From a virus, in IMG/VR virus record IMGVR_UViG_3300027801_002518, positions 1 through 52,188 of that record: DNA of 52,188 nt, one strand, 5' to 3'. Positions 15,259 to 23,076 of the stretch are shown piece after piece; position 1 is the stretch's first letter; every line of letters starts with the position of its first letter. The notes beneath the pieces are model-generated. The model did no database searches. It worked only from the letters and a program-made list of their open reading frames with translations, and was not told the DNA's origin. The position numbers were made by a program, and so were the translations under genes.

Positions 15259-15407
15259 AAGTTAAAGAAAAGAAAGTAAGACAGTACAGAAGTAATCAAG
15301 GAAGAAGTCCAAGACAACAAGAAGGGAATGAAAAAATGATGTTTGTGAGCTTTGTTGGGATGCTTGTAGTAATATTGGGTATGGTTGTGTATAGTATATT
15401 TACATAA
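15255..15407 (+). CDS. Small single-pass membrane protein, 50 aa
   Basis: It starts in an ATGA overlap with uvsE and ends in a TAATG overlap with the next gene. The first 27 residues are basic and hydrophilic (KVKEKKVRQYR...), followed by one hydrophobic helix (FVSFVGMLVVILGMVVYSIF) reaching the C-terminus. It is a probable N-in membrane peptide. Function is unknown. Confidence 0.6.
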   Translation: MKVKEKKVRQYRSNQGRSPRQQEGNEKMMFVSFVGMLVVILGMVVYSIFT

Positions 15408-15625
15408 TGGCCCAATTAAATAAACCAATCGATGTTGTGGTGGTTCACAAAGGTCCTCGGAAGAACTCTAAAATAATATTAGAAGTATATTCTGATGGAA
15501 CACGAGTTGATGATATCATTAACACACGAAAACTAAAACCACTAATACCAAAGGAAAATGAAATATTAGAGATTGGTGTTGGTATATCTTTTTTAAAAAG
15601 ATATAAAAAGAAATATAAAATTTGA
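15407..15625 (+). CDS. Hypothetical protein, 72 aa, ahead of the helicase
   Basis: The basic product has alternating beta strands (IDVVVVHKG; KIILEVYSDG; EILEIGVGISFLKRYKKKYK), so it is probably a small beta-barrel or RNA/DNA-binding fold. Both ends overlap neighbours (TAATG upstream, TTGA downstream), indicating tight coupling to the helicase. It could be a helicase accessory factor, but this is inference from position only. Confidence 0.6.
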   Translation: MAQLNKPIDVVVVHKGPRKNSKIILEVYSDGTRVDDIINTRKLKPLIPKENEILEIGVGISFLKRYKKKYKI

Positions 15626-17001
15626 AATTAAGAGAAAATCAAATAGAACCAGTAGCAATTGGTGTGGAGTTTATGAAAACTCCTAAAATGAAACCATCGA
15701 TTATCGTTGCCCCTACGGCATTCGGTAAATCGATTGTTATTGCTGCAATTGCCAAAGAACTTGGAGAGAAGTTATTGGTTCTACAACCTTCCAAAGAATT
15801 ATTAGAACAGAACTATGATAAGTTTGTTACACTTGGTGGAACTGCATCAATTTATTCAGCATCGGCCGGTAGTAAAGAGATGGGCAGAGTTACTTATGCA
15901 ACAATTGGTTCGATAATCAATATAGCCCAAGAGTTTAAACAGATGGGAGTCACTAAAATCATCATAGATGAGTGTGATAGATATCCAAGAAACAAATCAG
16001 GACAATTGAGAAAGTTCGTTGATGGTATGAAAGCATCTCATGTACTTGGTTTAACTGCAACTCCTTTAAAGTTACAAACGAATATGGGAGATACAGGACC
16101 GTATTCTAAATTGGTAATGTTAACGAATCGTTCTAAACATGGTATGTTTTTTAAATTCATACTTCATGTTTCTCAGATTCAAGACATTGTTAAATTAAAT
16201 TATTGGTCTCCATTAGAATATCAATCATATGATTTTGATACAGGTGCACTTGTTTATAATTCAAGTGGTGCTGAATATACAAATGATTCTATTGCACGTT
16301 CTTATGAGAACCAAAACATTGGCGATAAGATTGTAAAGAAGATTGCAGAAGTACAAGATAGAAAATCAATACTTGTTGCCGTTCCTACAATAGAACAGGC
16401 AACTTTACTTGCAAAACGAATTCCAAACGCTGCCGTTGTACATGGTGGTACTCAAAAGGATGAACGAAAACGAATCATACAAGAGTTTAGAAACCAACAA
16501 ATACGAGTAATCGTACAAGTTAATGTTTTGACAGTTGGATTTGATTATCCTGAATTGGATTGTTTAATTACAGGCAGACCAACGGCATCCATATCTTGGT
16601 GGTATCAGTTTGTTGGAAGAGGAACTCGTATCCATGATAATAAGAAAAACTGTTTAGTCGTTGATTTCGTGGGTTCTAAGGAACGTTTCGGAAAAGTGGA
16701 GGAACTATACTACAAACAAGATGGAAAGGAAAATTGGGAACTCTATGGAGAAAACAAGAAACTACTTACAGGTATACCAATGCATGAAATTGGAATCCAT
16801 TTAGAAGGCGGTATTAATTTATCAGAAAAGAAAAACGAAGATGGTGATATAGAAAAAGTATATATGACCTTCGGTAAGTATAGTGGGAAACCAGTTGCAT
16901 CCGTACCACCTTATTACAGAAAGTGGTTGATAGATAATATTACTTGGGGCCCCTGGAACATTAAAATTAAAAATGAAATAGAAAGATTACATAATTTATA
17001 A
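15622..17001 (+). CDS. uvsW: SF2 helicase, UvsW/RadD-like
   Basis: The start is TTG at 15622, which overlaps the upstream TGA and places the Q-like KLRENQIEP motif at the N-terminus. The 459-aa protein has motif I APTAFGKS (30-37), motif II DECD (116-119), motif III LTATP (144-148), and motif VI as GRPTASISWWYQFVGRGTR. This is the SF2 Ssl2/UvsW/RadD architecture. In T4, UvsW unwinds branched DNA and R-loops and drives the switch from origin- to recombination-dependent replication. The C-terminal 90 residues (PMHEIGIHLEGG...) are specific and unrecognised. RadD is the main alternative name. Confidence 0.85.
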   Translation: MKLRENQIEPVAIGVEFMKTPKMKPSIIVAPTAFGKSIVIAAIAKELGEKLLVLQPSKELLEQNYDKFVTLGGTASIYSASAGSKEMGRVTYATIGSIINIAQEFKQMGVTKIIIDECDRYPRNKSGQLRKFVDGMKASHVLGLTATPLKLQTNMGDTGPYSKLVMLTNRSKHGMFFKFILHVSQIQDIVKLNYWSPLEYQSYDFDTGALVYNSSGAEYTNDSIARSYENQNIGDKIVKKIAEVQDRKSILVAVPTIEQATLLAKRIPNAAVVHGGTQKDERKRIIQEFRNQQIRVIVQVNVLTVGFDYPELDCLITGRPTASISWWYQFVGRGTRIHDNKKNCLVVDFVGSKERFGKVEELYYKQDGKENWELYGENKKLLTGIPMHEIGIHLEGGINLSEKKNEDGDIEKVYMTFGKYSGKPVASVPPYYRKWLIDNITWGPWNIKIKNEIERLHNL

Positions 17002-17002
17002 T

Positions 17003-17917
17003 ATGAATAGATTAGATAAAGAATATCAAAAAATACTTCAAGATATATTAATACTAGGAGTAGAAAAAGAAGATAGAACCGGTACTGGTACGATATCTGT
17101 TTTTGGAAGACAAATTACACACAACATGTCGGATGGGTTTCCATTACTTACTACTAAGAAAGTTGCAATCAAAACAATGATGACTGAACTTAAATGGTTT
17201 CTGAAAGGAGATACCAATATTAAATATCTTGTTGATAATGGATGTAATATATGGAACGGTGATGTTTATAAATCATATAGAACCAAAATGAAACATCATT
17301 ACAAAAATGGTGGAGATGTTGCAACTCAACACGAGTTCATAGAATTAATCAGAGAAGATGATGAATTCGCTGAAAAGTGGGGAGAATTAGGTCCTATATA
17401 TGGCAAACAATGGAGAAGTTGGCCACCAGTTGCTGGTGATATAAACAAAGGAGGAACTGACCAAATCAAAAACCTCATCAAACAATTAAAAACAAATCCA
17501 GATAGTAGAAGATTAATAGTCTCGGCATGGAATGTTGGAGAGTTGGGAAATATGATACTTCCACCTTGTCATTATGGATTTCAATGTTACGTAAACGATG
17601 GTACGTTATCTCTAATGTGGAATCAACGTTCAGTAGATACATTCTTAGGTTTACCATTTAACATAGCATCATATGGTATGTTACTAACCCTATTGGCCAA
17701 AGAGGTTGGCATGATACCTGGTGAACTTATTGGTAATTTAGGTGATACCCACTTATATTCCAACCACGTTGAACAGGCAAGAGAACAGATGGAAAGAACC
17801 TCATTTGAGTTACCAAAAATAAAAGTATCTAATTTAGATATCTTAAATGGAGAATGGGATTATGAAATTAAAGATTATGAATATCATCCAACAATAAAAG
17901 CACCACTAAGTAATTAA
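17003..17917 (+). CDS. thyA: Thymidylate synthase ThyA
   Basis: The 304-aa protein is a classic folate-dependent thymidylate synthase: EDRTGTGTISVFG with the phosphate-binding Arg, WFLKGDTNI, GPIYGKQWR, the SRRLIVSAWN arginines, the nucleophile Cys189 in LPPCHYGFQ, and GLPFNIASYG. The Asn in PFNIAS selects dUMP; dCMP hydroxymethylases have Asp there, so this is a true thymidylate synthase and not a hydroxymethylase. It is longer than the 264-aa E. coli enzyme because of an insertion around 95-145, as in many ThyA proteins. It uses the dUMP made by the dCMP deaminase at 2239. It lies 1 base after the helicase stop. Confidence 0.96.
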   Translation: MNRLDKEYQKILQDILILGVEKEDRTGTGTISVFGRQITHNMSDGFPLLTTKKVAIKTMMTELKWFLKGDTNIKYLVDNGCNIWNGDVYKSYRTKMKHHYKNGGDVATQHEFIELIREDDEFAEKWGELGPIYGKQWRSWPPVAGDINKGGTDQIKNLIKQLKTNPDSRRLIVSAWNVGELGNMILPPCHYGFQCYVNDGTLSLMWNQRSVDTFLGLPFNIASYGMLLTLLAKEVGMIPGELIGNLGDTHLYSNHVEQAREQMERTSFELPKIKVSNLDILNGEWDYEIKDYEYHPTIKAPLSN

Positions 17918-17920
17918 AAT

Positions 17921-18094
17921 ATGGAACATAGTAATTTATATGAGTTAAAAATAAAACAACTCATTGATGAAAACAAAACACTACAACTAGAACTCGATAA
18001 ACAAGAACACATTAAAGAGGGATACAGGACAGAGGTTGCAAAGTGGAACAAAAAATACAAAGATTTAAAAGAACAAATGATAAAATCAAACTAA
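17921..18094 (+). CDS. Small coiled-coil protein, 57 aa
   Basis: The ATG lies 3 bases after the thyA stop, and the TAA abuts the metK ATG. The product is nearly all helix with heptad pattern (LYELKIKQLIDENKTLQLEL...KYKDLKEQM), so a short dimeric coiled coil is likely. No function is recognised. Confidence 0.6.
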   Translation: MEHSNLYELKIKQLIDENKTLQLELDKQEHIKEGYRTEVAKWNKKYKDLKEQMIKSN

Positions 18095-19057
18095 ATGATT
18101 AGAACAGCAGAATGTGTATCTCCGATGCACCCAGACAAAATGTGTGATAGAATATCAGACACACTATTAGATTTACACCTACAACAAGACCCAACTTCAC
18201 GAGTAGCAATTGAAACTTGTGGTGGAATGGGAGAAGTTTACATTACAGGAGAAGTAACTTCAAATGCAGTAGTAACAAGAGAAAATATTGTAAAGGTAGT
18301 TCATGATATAACTACTGATGATACAATTAATGTTATCATTAATATTAATTCACAATCACCTGAGATTGCAAACGGAGTTGATACTGGTGGAGCAGGTGAC
18401 CAAGGAATTATGATTGGATATGCTTGTAATGAAAACGAACAATTTGTTCCACAAGAATATTATCTTTCTAGAGAATTAAATAAATTTGTATTTGAGAAAT
18501 ACCCATTTGATGGAAAAACTCAAGTAACTATGAATGGAAATTCATTAAGAGTAGTGTGTTCATTTCAAAAAGCACCAAGAGTAGAATTGGAAAAATTAGT
18601 AGCTGAATTCTTTAAACCATTTAAACAATATGCAATTGAGGCATTACATTGTAATCCAGCAGGAGATTGGAACATCGGTGGATTTACCGCAGATGCTGGT
18701 TTGACTGGTAGAAAATTAGCAGTAGATAATTACGGTCCAAGAGTACCAATTGGTGGAGGAGCATTTAGTGGAAAGGATTCTACTAAGGTTGATAGAAGTG
18801 CTGCCTATATGTCAAGAAGAATTGCAGTTGATTTGTTAAAAGAAAATAACGCAGAAGAAGTGTTGGTTCATTTAGCATATGCAATTGGATACGACCAACC
18901 GTTACAGGCAACCGCTCTTATAGATGGAAATCATTCATTTATTAGAGGGTATGATTTATCACCAAATGGGATAATCAACTTCTTAGATTTGAGAAAACCA
19001 ATTTTCGCATCAACTGCCGGATTCGGACATATGGGGTGTGGATTTAATTGGAAATAA
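18095..19057 (+). CDS. metK: S-adenosylmethionine synthetase (MetK)
   Basis: The 320-aa protein carries the MAT signatures: SPMHPDKMCDRISD (the HPDK of the ATP/methionine site), GEVYITGE, the family hexapeptide-like GAGDQGIMIGYAC, IGGFTADAGLTGRK, and the phosphate-binding GGGAFSGKDSTKVDRSAAYM. It is about 60 residues shorter than E. coli MetK (384 aa), with the C-terminal domain trimmed, yet all catalytic blocks are present, so it is probably active. It makes SAM from ATP and methionine. It directly follows a small gene after thyA and is separated from the next operon by a host-type promoter. Phage-encoded MetK is uncommon and suggests high SAM demand, for example for DNA or cap-like modification (inference). 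Confidence 0.93.
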   Translation: MIRTAECVSPMHPDKMCDRISDTLLDLHLQQDPTSRVAIETCGGMGEVYITGEVTSNAVVTRENIVKVVHDITTDDTINVIININSQSPEIANGVDTGGAGDQGIMIGYACNENEQFVPQEYYLSRELNKFVFEKYPFDGKTQVTMNGNSLRVVCSFQKAPRVELEKLVAEFFKPFKQYAIEALHCNPAGDWNIGGFTADAGLTGRKLAVDNYGPRVPIGGGAFSGKDSTKVDRSAAYMSRRIAVDLLKENNAEEVLVHLAYAIGYDQPLQATALIDGNHSFIRGYDLSPNGIINFLDLRKPIFASTAGFGHMGCGFNWK

Positions 19058-19073
19058 AATAAACACAAAAAGA

Positions 19074-19105
19074 TTTGGAAATGTAAATATATTTTCGTAT
19101 CTTTG
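19074..19105 (+). promoter_or_regulatory. Host-type (Bacteroidetes) promoter
   Basis: TTTG at 19074-19077, 20 nt, TATCTTTG at 19098-19105, with TTTTCG before the -7 box: a perfect match to TTTG-N20-TANNTTTG. It drives the operon starting at 19125. Confidence 0.85.
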
Positions 19106-19124
19106 TATAACAAACATTTAAATA

Positions 19125-19463
19125 ATGAAAAAAAACTATTTAACAAAAACACTTTTATACTTCACCGCGTTTCAAAACGGAGATATTAATTCCTTAGAAG
19201 ATATGTATGCATCCAATGTTACTTTGTTGGATTGGGATAATAATATAAGTGGAAAACAAAATGTATTGGATCTTAATAAAGAATTATTTAAAGAAATATT
19301 CACCCTTAATGTAATATCATCCAAACAAGTAGGTAATCAAACCTTTAATGAAATTACAATAAAAATTGATATAAACAAATACACGACTGTATTAAATATT
19401 TTAGATGTGATTACATATAATGACCAATTTAGAATAGAAAATATAACAGCATATAAACGATAA
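19125..19463 (+). CDS. NTF2/SnoaL-like fold protein
   Basis: The 112-aa protein follows the SnoaL/NTF2-like pattern: an N-terminal helix LLYFTAFQNGDINSLEDMYASNVTLLDW, then GKQNVLDLNKELFKEIF and three beta strands ending DQFRIENITAYK. Members of this fold are small isomerases, dehydratases or plain ligand-binding proteins, so activity cannot be inferred. It heads an operon with a nucleotidyltransferase 3 bases downstream and could supply or bind the same small molecule. Confidence 0.65.
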   Translation: MKKNYLTKTLLYFTAFQNGDINSLEDMYASNVTLLDWDNNISGKQNVLDLNKELFKEIFTLNVISSKQVGNQTFNEITIKIDINKYTTVLNILDVITYNDQFRIENITAYKR

Positions 19464-19466
19464 ATT

Positions 19467-19937
19467 ATGAAAAAATATAAAGTAATATTATTATCAGGAG
19501 GATTTGACCCAGTTCATAAAGGACACATTGAATGTATTCAAAAAGCAAAAGAACTTGCAGATGAAGTTTGGATTGGATTAAATAACGATAGATGGTTGCG
19601 TGGTAAGAAAGGTAAATCGTTTATGAAAGAAGATGAACGAAAGTTTATCATGAGTTCTCTACGAGATGTTGATTACTCTTATGTAATGCATCCAAGAACT
19701 CATACCGATAAAACAGCAATTGATTTTATTGACCATTCACGATTGAAGTATATAAGGGAACATGGTGAGTTACCAAATGGTGTAATGGCATTTGGTAATG
19801 GAGGAGACAGAACAGAAACAACTACACCAGAAAATGATGTATGTAATTCATACGGAATAGATTCAGTATGGGGCTTGGGTGAAAAAGTACAATCATCATC
19901 TTGGTTATTAGAAAAATATTTAAATATAGCAGAATAA
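19467..19937 (+). CDS. Cytidylyltransferase-like nucleotidyltransferase
   Basis: The 156-aa protein begins KKYKVILLSGGFDPVHKGHIECI. The GGFDPVHKGH motif is the HxGH nucleotide-binding signature of the nucleotidyltransferase alpha/beta phosphodiesterase superfamily (RfaE C-domain, TagD, NadD, CoaD). The second site, GEKVQSSSWLLEKYL, corresponds to the ISSSxIR-type loop. The size is close to TagD or RfaE-C. It probably joins a phosphorylated sugar, alcohol or nucleotide to a nucleotide, perhaps feeding surface-glycan synthesis. Substrate is unknown. It overlaps the next gene by one base. Confidence 0.8.
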   Translation: MKKYKVILLSGGFDPVHKGHIECIQKAKELADEVWIGLNNDRWLRGKKGKSFMKEDERKFIMSSLRDVDYSYVMHPRTHTDKTAIDFIDHSRLKYIREHGELPNGVMAFGNGGDRTETTTPENDVCNSYGIDSVWGLGEKVQSSSWLLEKYLNIAE

Positions 19938-20176
19938 TGAATATAGAAAAATTAATAAAAGAATACCCAAACAATTATGCATTGGGTGAGAAATTAAGAG
20001 AACTTTATCATGAAAGTAGAAAACAAGCTTCTTTACTAACTGAAAAAATGAAAGATTGTAAAATCTACGAATCACCAGATGGTGGTAAAACTGTTTATGT
20101 ACGTGGATGGGGAGAAGATATTTCAACAAGAAAATTACATACAAATCAATTAAATTTATTCGATGACATTAATTAA
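19937..20176 (+). CDS. Hypothetical protein, 79 aa
   Basis: I use the ATG at 19937, which overlaps the previous stop by one base, rather than an in-frame upstream start at 19901 that would intrude into the nucleotidyltransferase gene. The product is helical in the first half (YALGEKLRELYHESRKQASLLTEK), then a short strand GKTVYVRGWGEDISTR and a C-terminal LNLFDD. It overlaps the deformylase gene by 14 bases. Function is unknown. Confidence 0.6.
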   Translation: MNIEKLIKEYPNNYALGEKLRELYHESRKQASLLTEKMKDCKIYESPDGGKTVYVRGWGEDISTRKLHTNQLNLFDDIN

Positions 20177-20777
20177 AGACCCAACTAAACTTAGAACTCC
20201 TCTTTTACCGAAATCAATGTCTCAACAAGATATTGATGTTGTTTCTGATAAATTAACAAAAGAATTAACCAAACATGGTGGACTGGGATTATCTGCAAAC
20301 CAAATAGGATTAACAGATAGGGTGTGTTTAATCAATGTAAAAGACCCATTGGTATTAGTTAACCCCAGAGTTACCGAGGTATCAAAAGAAACCGTTGCTT
20401 ATGTTGAGCAATGTTTGTCATTGGAAAAGACAATGAAAAAACCAGTTAAAACCATAAGACATAAATCATTTACAGTAGAGTGTGATAACCTAGGTACGGT
20501 TATATTTTCAGCTGATTCTGATAAAGAGTGGAAAGATTCGAATGAGTTCTTCGCAGACGAGGGGTTATTAGAATGTGTTTGTGCTCAACATGAGATAGAC
20601 CATTTAAATGGAATTCTCATAACAGATACAATTAGAAGATATACTACAACAGTTATACGAGGAAGAAAATACGGGAGAAATGAAAGAGTAATGGTAAAGT
20701 TATCTGATGGTACTACTGAATTTATGAAGTACAAGAAGGCAGAAACATTAATTTCACAAGGAGCCGAAATCTTATAA
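20163..20777 (+). CDS. def: Peptide deformylase
   Basis: The 204-aa protein has all three deformylase motifs: GLSANQIG (42-47; usual GLAAxQ), EQCLS with zinc/iron ligand Cys84 (usual EGCLS, so Gly is replaced by Gln), and HEIDH (143-147) with two metal His and the catalytic Glu. It removes the formyl group from nascent proteins. It carries a C-terminal extension of about 35 residues (NERVMVKLSDGTTEFMKYKKAE) beyond the usual core, resembling a small beta-hairpin that could touch the ribosome. Deformylases are known in marine T4-like phages, where they may sustain rapid protein turnover. Confidence 0.92.
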   Translation: MTLIKDPTKLRTPLLPKSMSQQDIDVVSDKLTKELTKHGGLGLSANQIGLTDRVCLINVKDPLVLVNPRVTEVSKETVAYVEQCLSLEKTMKKPVKTIRHKSFTVECDNLGTVIFSADSDKEWKDSNEFFADEGLLECVCAQHEIDHLNGILITDTIRRYTTTVIRGRKYGRNERVMVKLSDGTTEFMKYKKAETLISQGAEIL

Positions 20778-20788
20778 AAAACGATAAA

Positions 20789-21058
20789 ATGGCAAAACTT
20801 ATATTTAGATATACCGACGAAGATTACATTAGTGAGGTTAGAGAGGCAAAATCAGTAGAATTAGAAGTTCCTGGTGATATGGATATTCATGAATACAAAG
20901 TAGTATGTATTAGAATGGCAAAGGCCTTGGGTTATACTGAAAAAACAATCTCCAATGGATTTGGTGATTTGATTTACGGAGAAGATGATAAACATAACTT
21001 AAAAGACCTATTAGATGAACTTAACATCGGAAAAGATAATAAAACAACTAAGAAGTAA
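20789..21058 (+). CDS. Hypothetical protein, 89 aa
   Basis: The product starts with a strand (AKLIFRYTDEDYISEVREAKSVELEVPGD) followed by a helix-rich second half (HEYKVVCIRMAKALGYTEKTI) and a charged tail. It reads like a small alpha/beta domain. It lies 11 bases after the deformylase gene in the same operon and overlaps the next gene by 44 bases in another frame. No family is recognised. Confidence 0.62.
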   Translation: MAKLIFRYTDEDYISEVREAKSVELEVPGDMDIHEYKVVCIRMAKALGYTEKTISNGFGDLIYGEDDKHNLKDLLDELNIGKDNKTTKK

Positions 21059-21308
21059 ATTACTTACACAAACTTTAATAACACAGACAATAATCGATTT
21101 ATTAATAGATAAGGGATTTTGTACTTCTTCTGAATTTGATAATAGTTTAAAAGAAACTATTGAAGATATGGAAGATAACGTTATAGAAAATGCTGATTTA
21201 ATGGATACCATCAGTAGTTTTTTAGAAGACAATTTTGATTCAAATGATGAATTGAAGGAGGATTCAGTTATGAAAGGAATATTCTACGGCCCAATTGGTG
21301 AAGCTTAA
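21015..21308 (+). CDS. Acidic helical protein, 97 aa
   Basis: It begins inside the 3' end of the preceding gene (44-base overlap). The product is helical and acidic (NSLKETIEDMEDNVIENADLMDTISSFLEDNFDSNDELKED) with a C-terminal KGIFYGPIGEA that looks like a conserved docking peptide. It ends the early operon shortly before the host-type promoter of the lysin gene. Function is unknown. Confidence 0.6.
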   Translation: MNLTSEKIIKQLRSKLLTQTLITQTIIDLLIDKGFCTSSEFDNSLKETIEDMEDNVIENADLMDTISSFLEDNFDSNDELKEDSVMKGIFYGPIGEA

Positions 21309-21323
21309 AAATATAAGAAAAAG

Positions 21324-21355
21324 CTTGTTTATATGAATTAATTTTCGTATATTAG
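21324..21355 (+). promoter_or_regulatory. Host-type (Bacteroidetes) promoter for the lysin operon
   Basis: CTTG at 21324-21327, 20 nt, TATATTAG at 21348-21355 preceded by TTTTCG. It lies 30 nt upstream of the lysin ATG, with AAAGGAGAG as a ribosome-binding site in between. Confidence 0.75.
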
Positions 21356-21385
21356 TAGAATAGTTTAATCAAAAGGAGAGACTAC

Positions 21386-22006
21386 ATGAGAAAACCAATA
21401 ATATTTTCGGTGATAATAACATTATTATCATTCGGAGTAATTGATTCGGCAGCATTAAAGGATACCGAAAAAGAATCTAATGAAATAGATTTAGTTGATA
21501 TACTTAAGGAACAGGAAATAGAAAGACAATGTTTAATTGAGAATATAAGACTACAAGAAATATATCACGCAGAAGAACTTAATAACTTTTTAACTGATAT
21601 TGGACATAGAGAAAGTGGTAACAGATATGATATCACAAACAAATGGGGTTACATGGGTAAATACCAATTTGGAAAATCAACTCTAAAAGGATTAGGATAC
21701 AAAGTAACTAAAAAAGAATTCTTATCTAACCCACAACTTCAAGAAGAAGCAATGATGGCTTTATTATTACACAACAAAGAAAAATTACAAAAGTACATTG
21801 ATGTATTCGATGGGCAAACCATTAATGGTATGTTAATTACTGAAAGTGGAATATTGGCTGCAGCACATCTTGGAGGACAAGGTTCTGTAAAACGATACTT
21901 TAAACATGGAAAAGTTTTTAGAGATGGGTATGGAACAAAAATAACATCGTACATGAAGAAATTCAGCGGATACGATATACAATTAAAAAATAAATTAACA
22001 TCATGA
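21386..22006 (+). CDS. Exported lytic transglycosylase-like endolysin
   Basis: The 206-aa product has an N-terminal signal or signal-anchor (PIIFSVIITLLSFGVIDSAA), then a helical spacer and a lysozyme-like SLT domain: IGHRESGNRYD with catalytic Glu76, WGYMGKYQFGKSTLKGLGY, and ESGILAAAHLGGQGSVKRYF. This is the goose-type/SLT fold that cleaves peptidoglycan. A signal sequence means it could reach the periplasm without a classical holin, as in signal-arrest-release endolysins. A clear AAAGGAGAG site precedes the ATG, unusual in this window. The next membrane protein overlaps by ATGA, so the pair resembles a lysis cassette. It sits behind a host-type promoter. Confidence 0.82.
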   Translation: MRKPIIFSVIITLLSFGVIDSAALKDTEKESNEIDLVDILKEQEIERQCLIENIRLQEIYHAEELNNFLTDIGHRESGNRYDITNKWGYMGKYQFGKSTLKGLGYKVTKKEFLSNPQLQEEAMMALLLHNKEKLQKYIDVFDGQTINGMLITESGILAAAHLGGQGSVKRYFKHGKVFRDGYGTKITSYMKKFSGYDIQLKNKLTS

Positions 22007-22281
22007 TAGAATTTTTATCAAATACAACTAATATCATAATCTTGGTATCGGGGTTACTTAATCTTATTTTGTTAATAGGTGTAAGAAACTTATTAAAACA
22101 AAGTGAACAATTGGAAGATAGACTCATTTCCTCAGTCGATGAAATTAGAGGACGTATTGAAAATACACTTACATCAATGAGAGATATTGATAATAGAGAA
22201 GTATTTGAAAAGGATGATGAAGTAGGGGCCACCTTTGCAGAACTTAAAAAACTAATCGAAGACCTTAACAGCGAAATATAA
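22003..22281 (+). CDS. Small membrane-anchored coiled-coil protein (possible lysis partner)
   Basis: The start overlaps the lysin stop (ATGA). Residues about 9-28 form one hydrophobic helix (NIIILVSGLLNLILLIGV), followed by a charged coiled coil ending EVGATFAELKKLIEDLN. Overlap with the lysin gene suggests a holin, spanin or antiholin-type role, but a one-segment topology with a long cytoplasmic or periplasmic coil is not decisive. It is similar in plan to the gene at 1221. Confidence 0.65.
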   Translation: MIEFLSNTTNIIILVSGLLNLILLIGVRNLLKQSEQLEDRLISSVDEIRGRIENTLTSMRDIDNREVFEKDDEVGATFAELKKLIEDLNSEI

Positions 22282-22285
22282 AAAT

Positions 22286-23065
22286 ATGCCAAGACCAAGA
22301 AAAAAGAAATCCAAAATATACTTCGGCTCACCAGCACAAGAAGCAATTGTTGAATATAATGGGTCTACCGATTCAGTACTTCGTTCAAAAATATACGAAG
22401 AGAGAATAAAATATCCATTCGAAAAACTGGCTGAGAATGTTTTAAATACATTTAAGTTTTCATATTTTGATGTATCTAAAAAAGATATTCAAACTGAAGT
22501 AGTTTCTACTATGGTAGAAAAAATACATATGTTTCAACCTGGAAAGGGAAGAGCATTTTCTTATTTTACTATTATAGCAAAGAACCATTTAATTCTAAAA
22601 AACAATGGTAACTATAAAAGATGGAAACAAAATTCTCTATTATCGGCAATGCCAGAAACATGGAATCCTGAAAATGATTTTAATGAAACAGAAGAAAATA
22701 GTGAGTTTAAAGAATTTAAACAAATAATGTTAAAGTATTGGGATTTAAATTTAAATTCTGTCTTTATCAAGAAACGAGATTTACAAATAGCAGATGCTAT
22801 ATTAGAATTATTTCGTAGAAGTGAGTATATAGAAAACTTTAATAAGAAACATCTATATCTTCTTATAAGAGAAATGACAGATTGTAAGACTCATTATATT
22901 ACCAAAGTTGTAAATGTAATGAAGAAGCATCAAAAGAAAATGTTGAATGATTACCTTGAGTATGGTGAATTCAGAGAACCAAGAAAAAAAGATTTCTGGT
23001 CAAGTAAAGAAGAGGATACTAAGGATGTGGAAGAAAATCCATATATAGATAATGATTATTTATAA
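22286..23065 (+). CDS. gp55: Late-transcription sigma factor, T4 gp55-like
   Basis: The 259-aa protein shows the gp55 core: an N-terminal YNGSTDSVLRSKIYEERIKYPFEKLAENVLNTFKFSYFD segment (sigma region 2-like) and HMFQPGKGRAFSYFTIIAKNHLILKNNGNYKRWK, the well-conserved gp55 block that contacts core polymerase and promoter DNA. T4 gp55 is 185 aa; the longer C-terminus here (about 110-259) is extra. It should direct host polymerase to late promoters together with the sliding clamp. The repeated TATTTATA upstream of the structural genes is its likely target. It has a basic N-terminus (PRPRKKKSK). Confidence 0.85.
   Translation: MPRPRKKKSKIYFGSPAQEAIVEYNGSTDSVLRSKIYEERIKYPFEKLAENVLNTFKFSYFDVSKKDIQTEVVSTMVEKIHMFQPGKGRAFSYFTIIAKNHLILKNNGNYKRWKQNSLLSAMPETWNPENDFNETEENSEFKEFKQIMLKYWDLNLNSVFIKKRDLQIADAILELFRRSEYIENFNKKHLYLLIREMTDCKTHYITKVVNVMKKHQKKMLNDYLEYGEFREPRKKDFWSSKEEDTKDVEENPYIDNDYL
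23057..23064 (+). promoter_or_regulatory. Possible late promoter TATTTATA inside the gp55 stop region
   Basis: TATTTATA overlaps the last codons and stop of the gp55 gene, 12 nt before the carbamoyltransferase ATG. Being inside codons Tyr-Leu-stop, it may be coincidental. Confidence 0.3.
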
Positions 23066-23076
23066 TAAAAGATTAT

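Noticed and set aside
17003-17917. dCMP hydroxymethylase instead of thymidylate synthase
   Set aside because: The substrate-selecting residue in GLPFNIASYG is Asn, as in ThyA; hydroxymethylases have Asp.
23057-23064. TATTTATA at the gp55 stop as a firm late promoter
   Set aside because: It is formed by the last Tyr-Leu codons plus the stop, so its presence can be explained by coding; kept only as a low-confidence feature.
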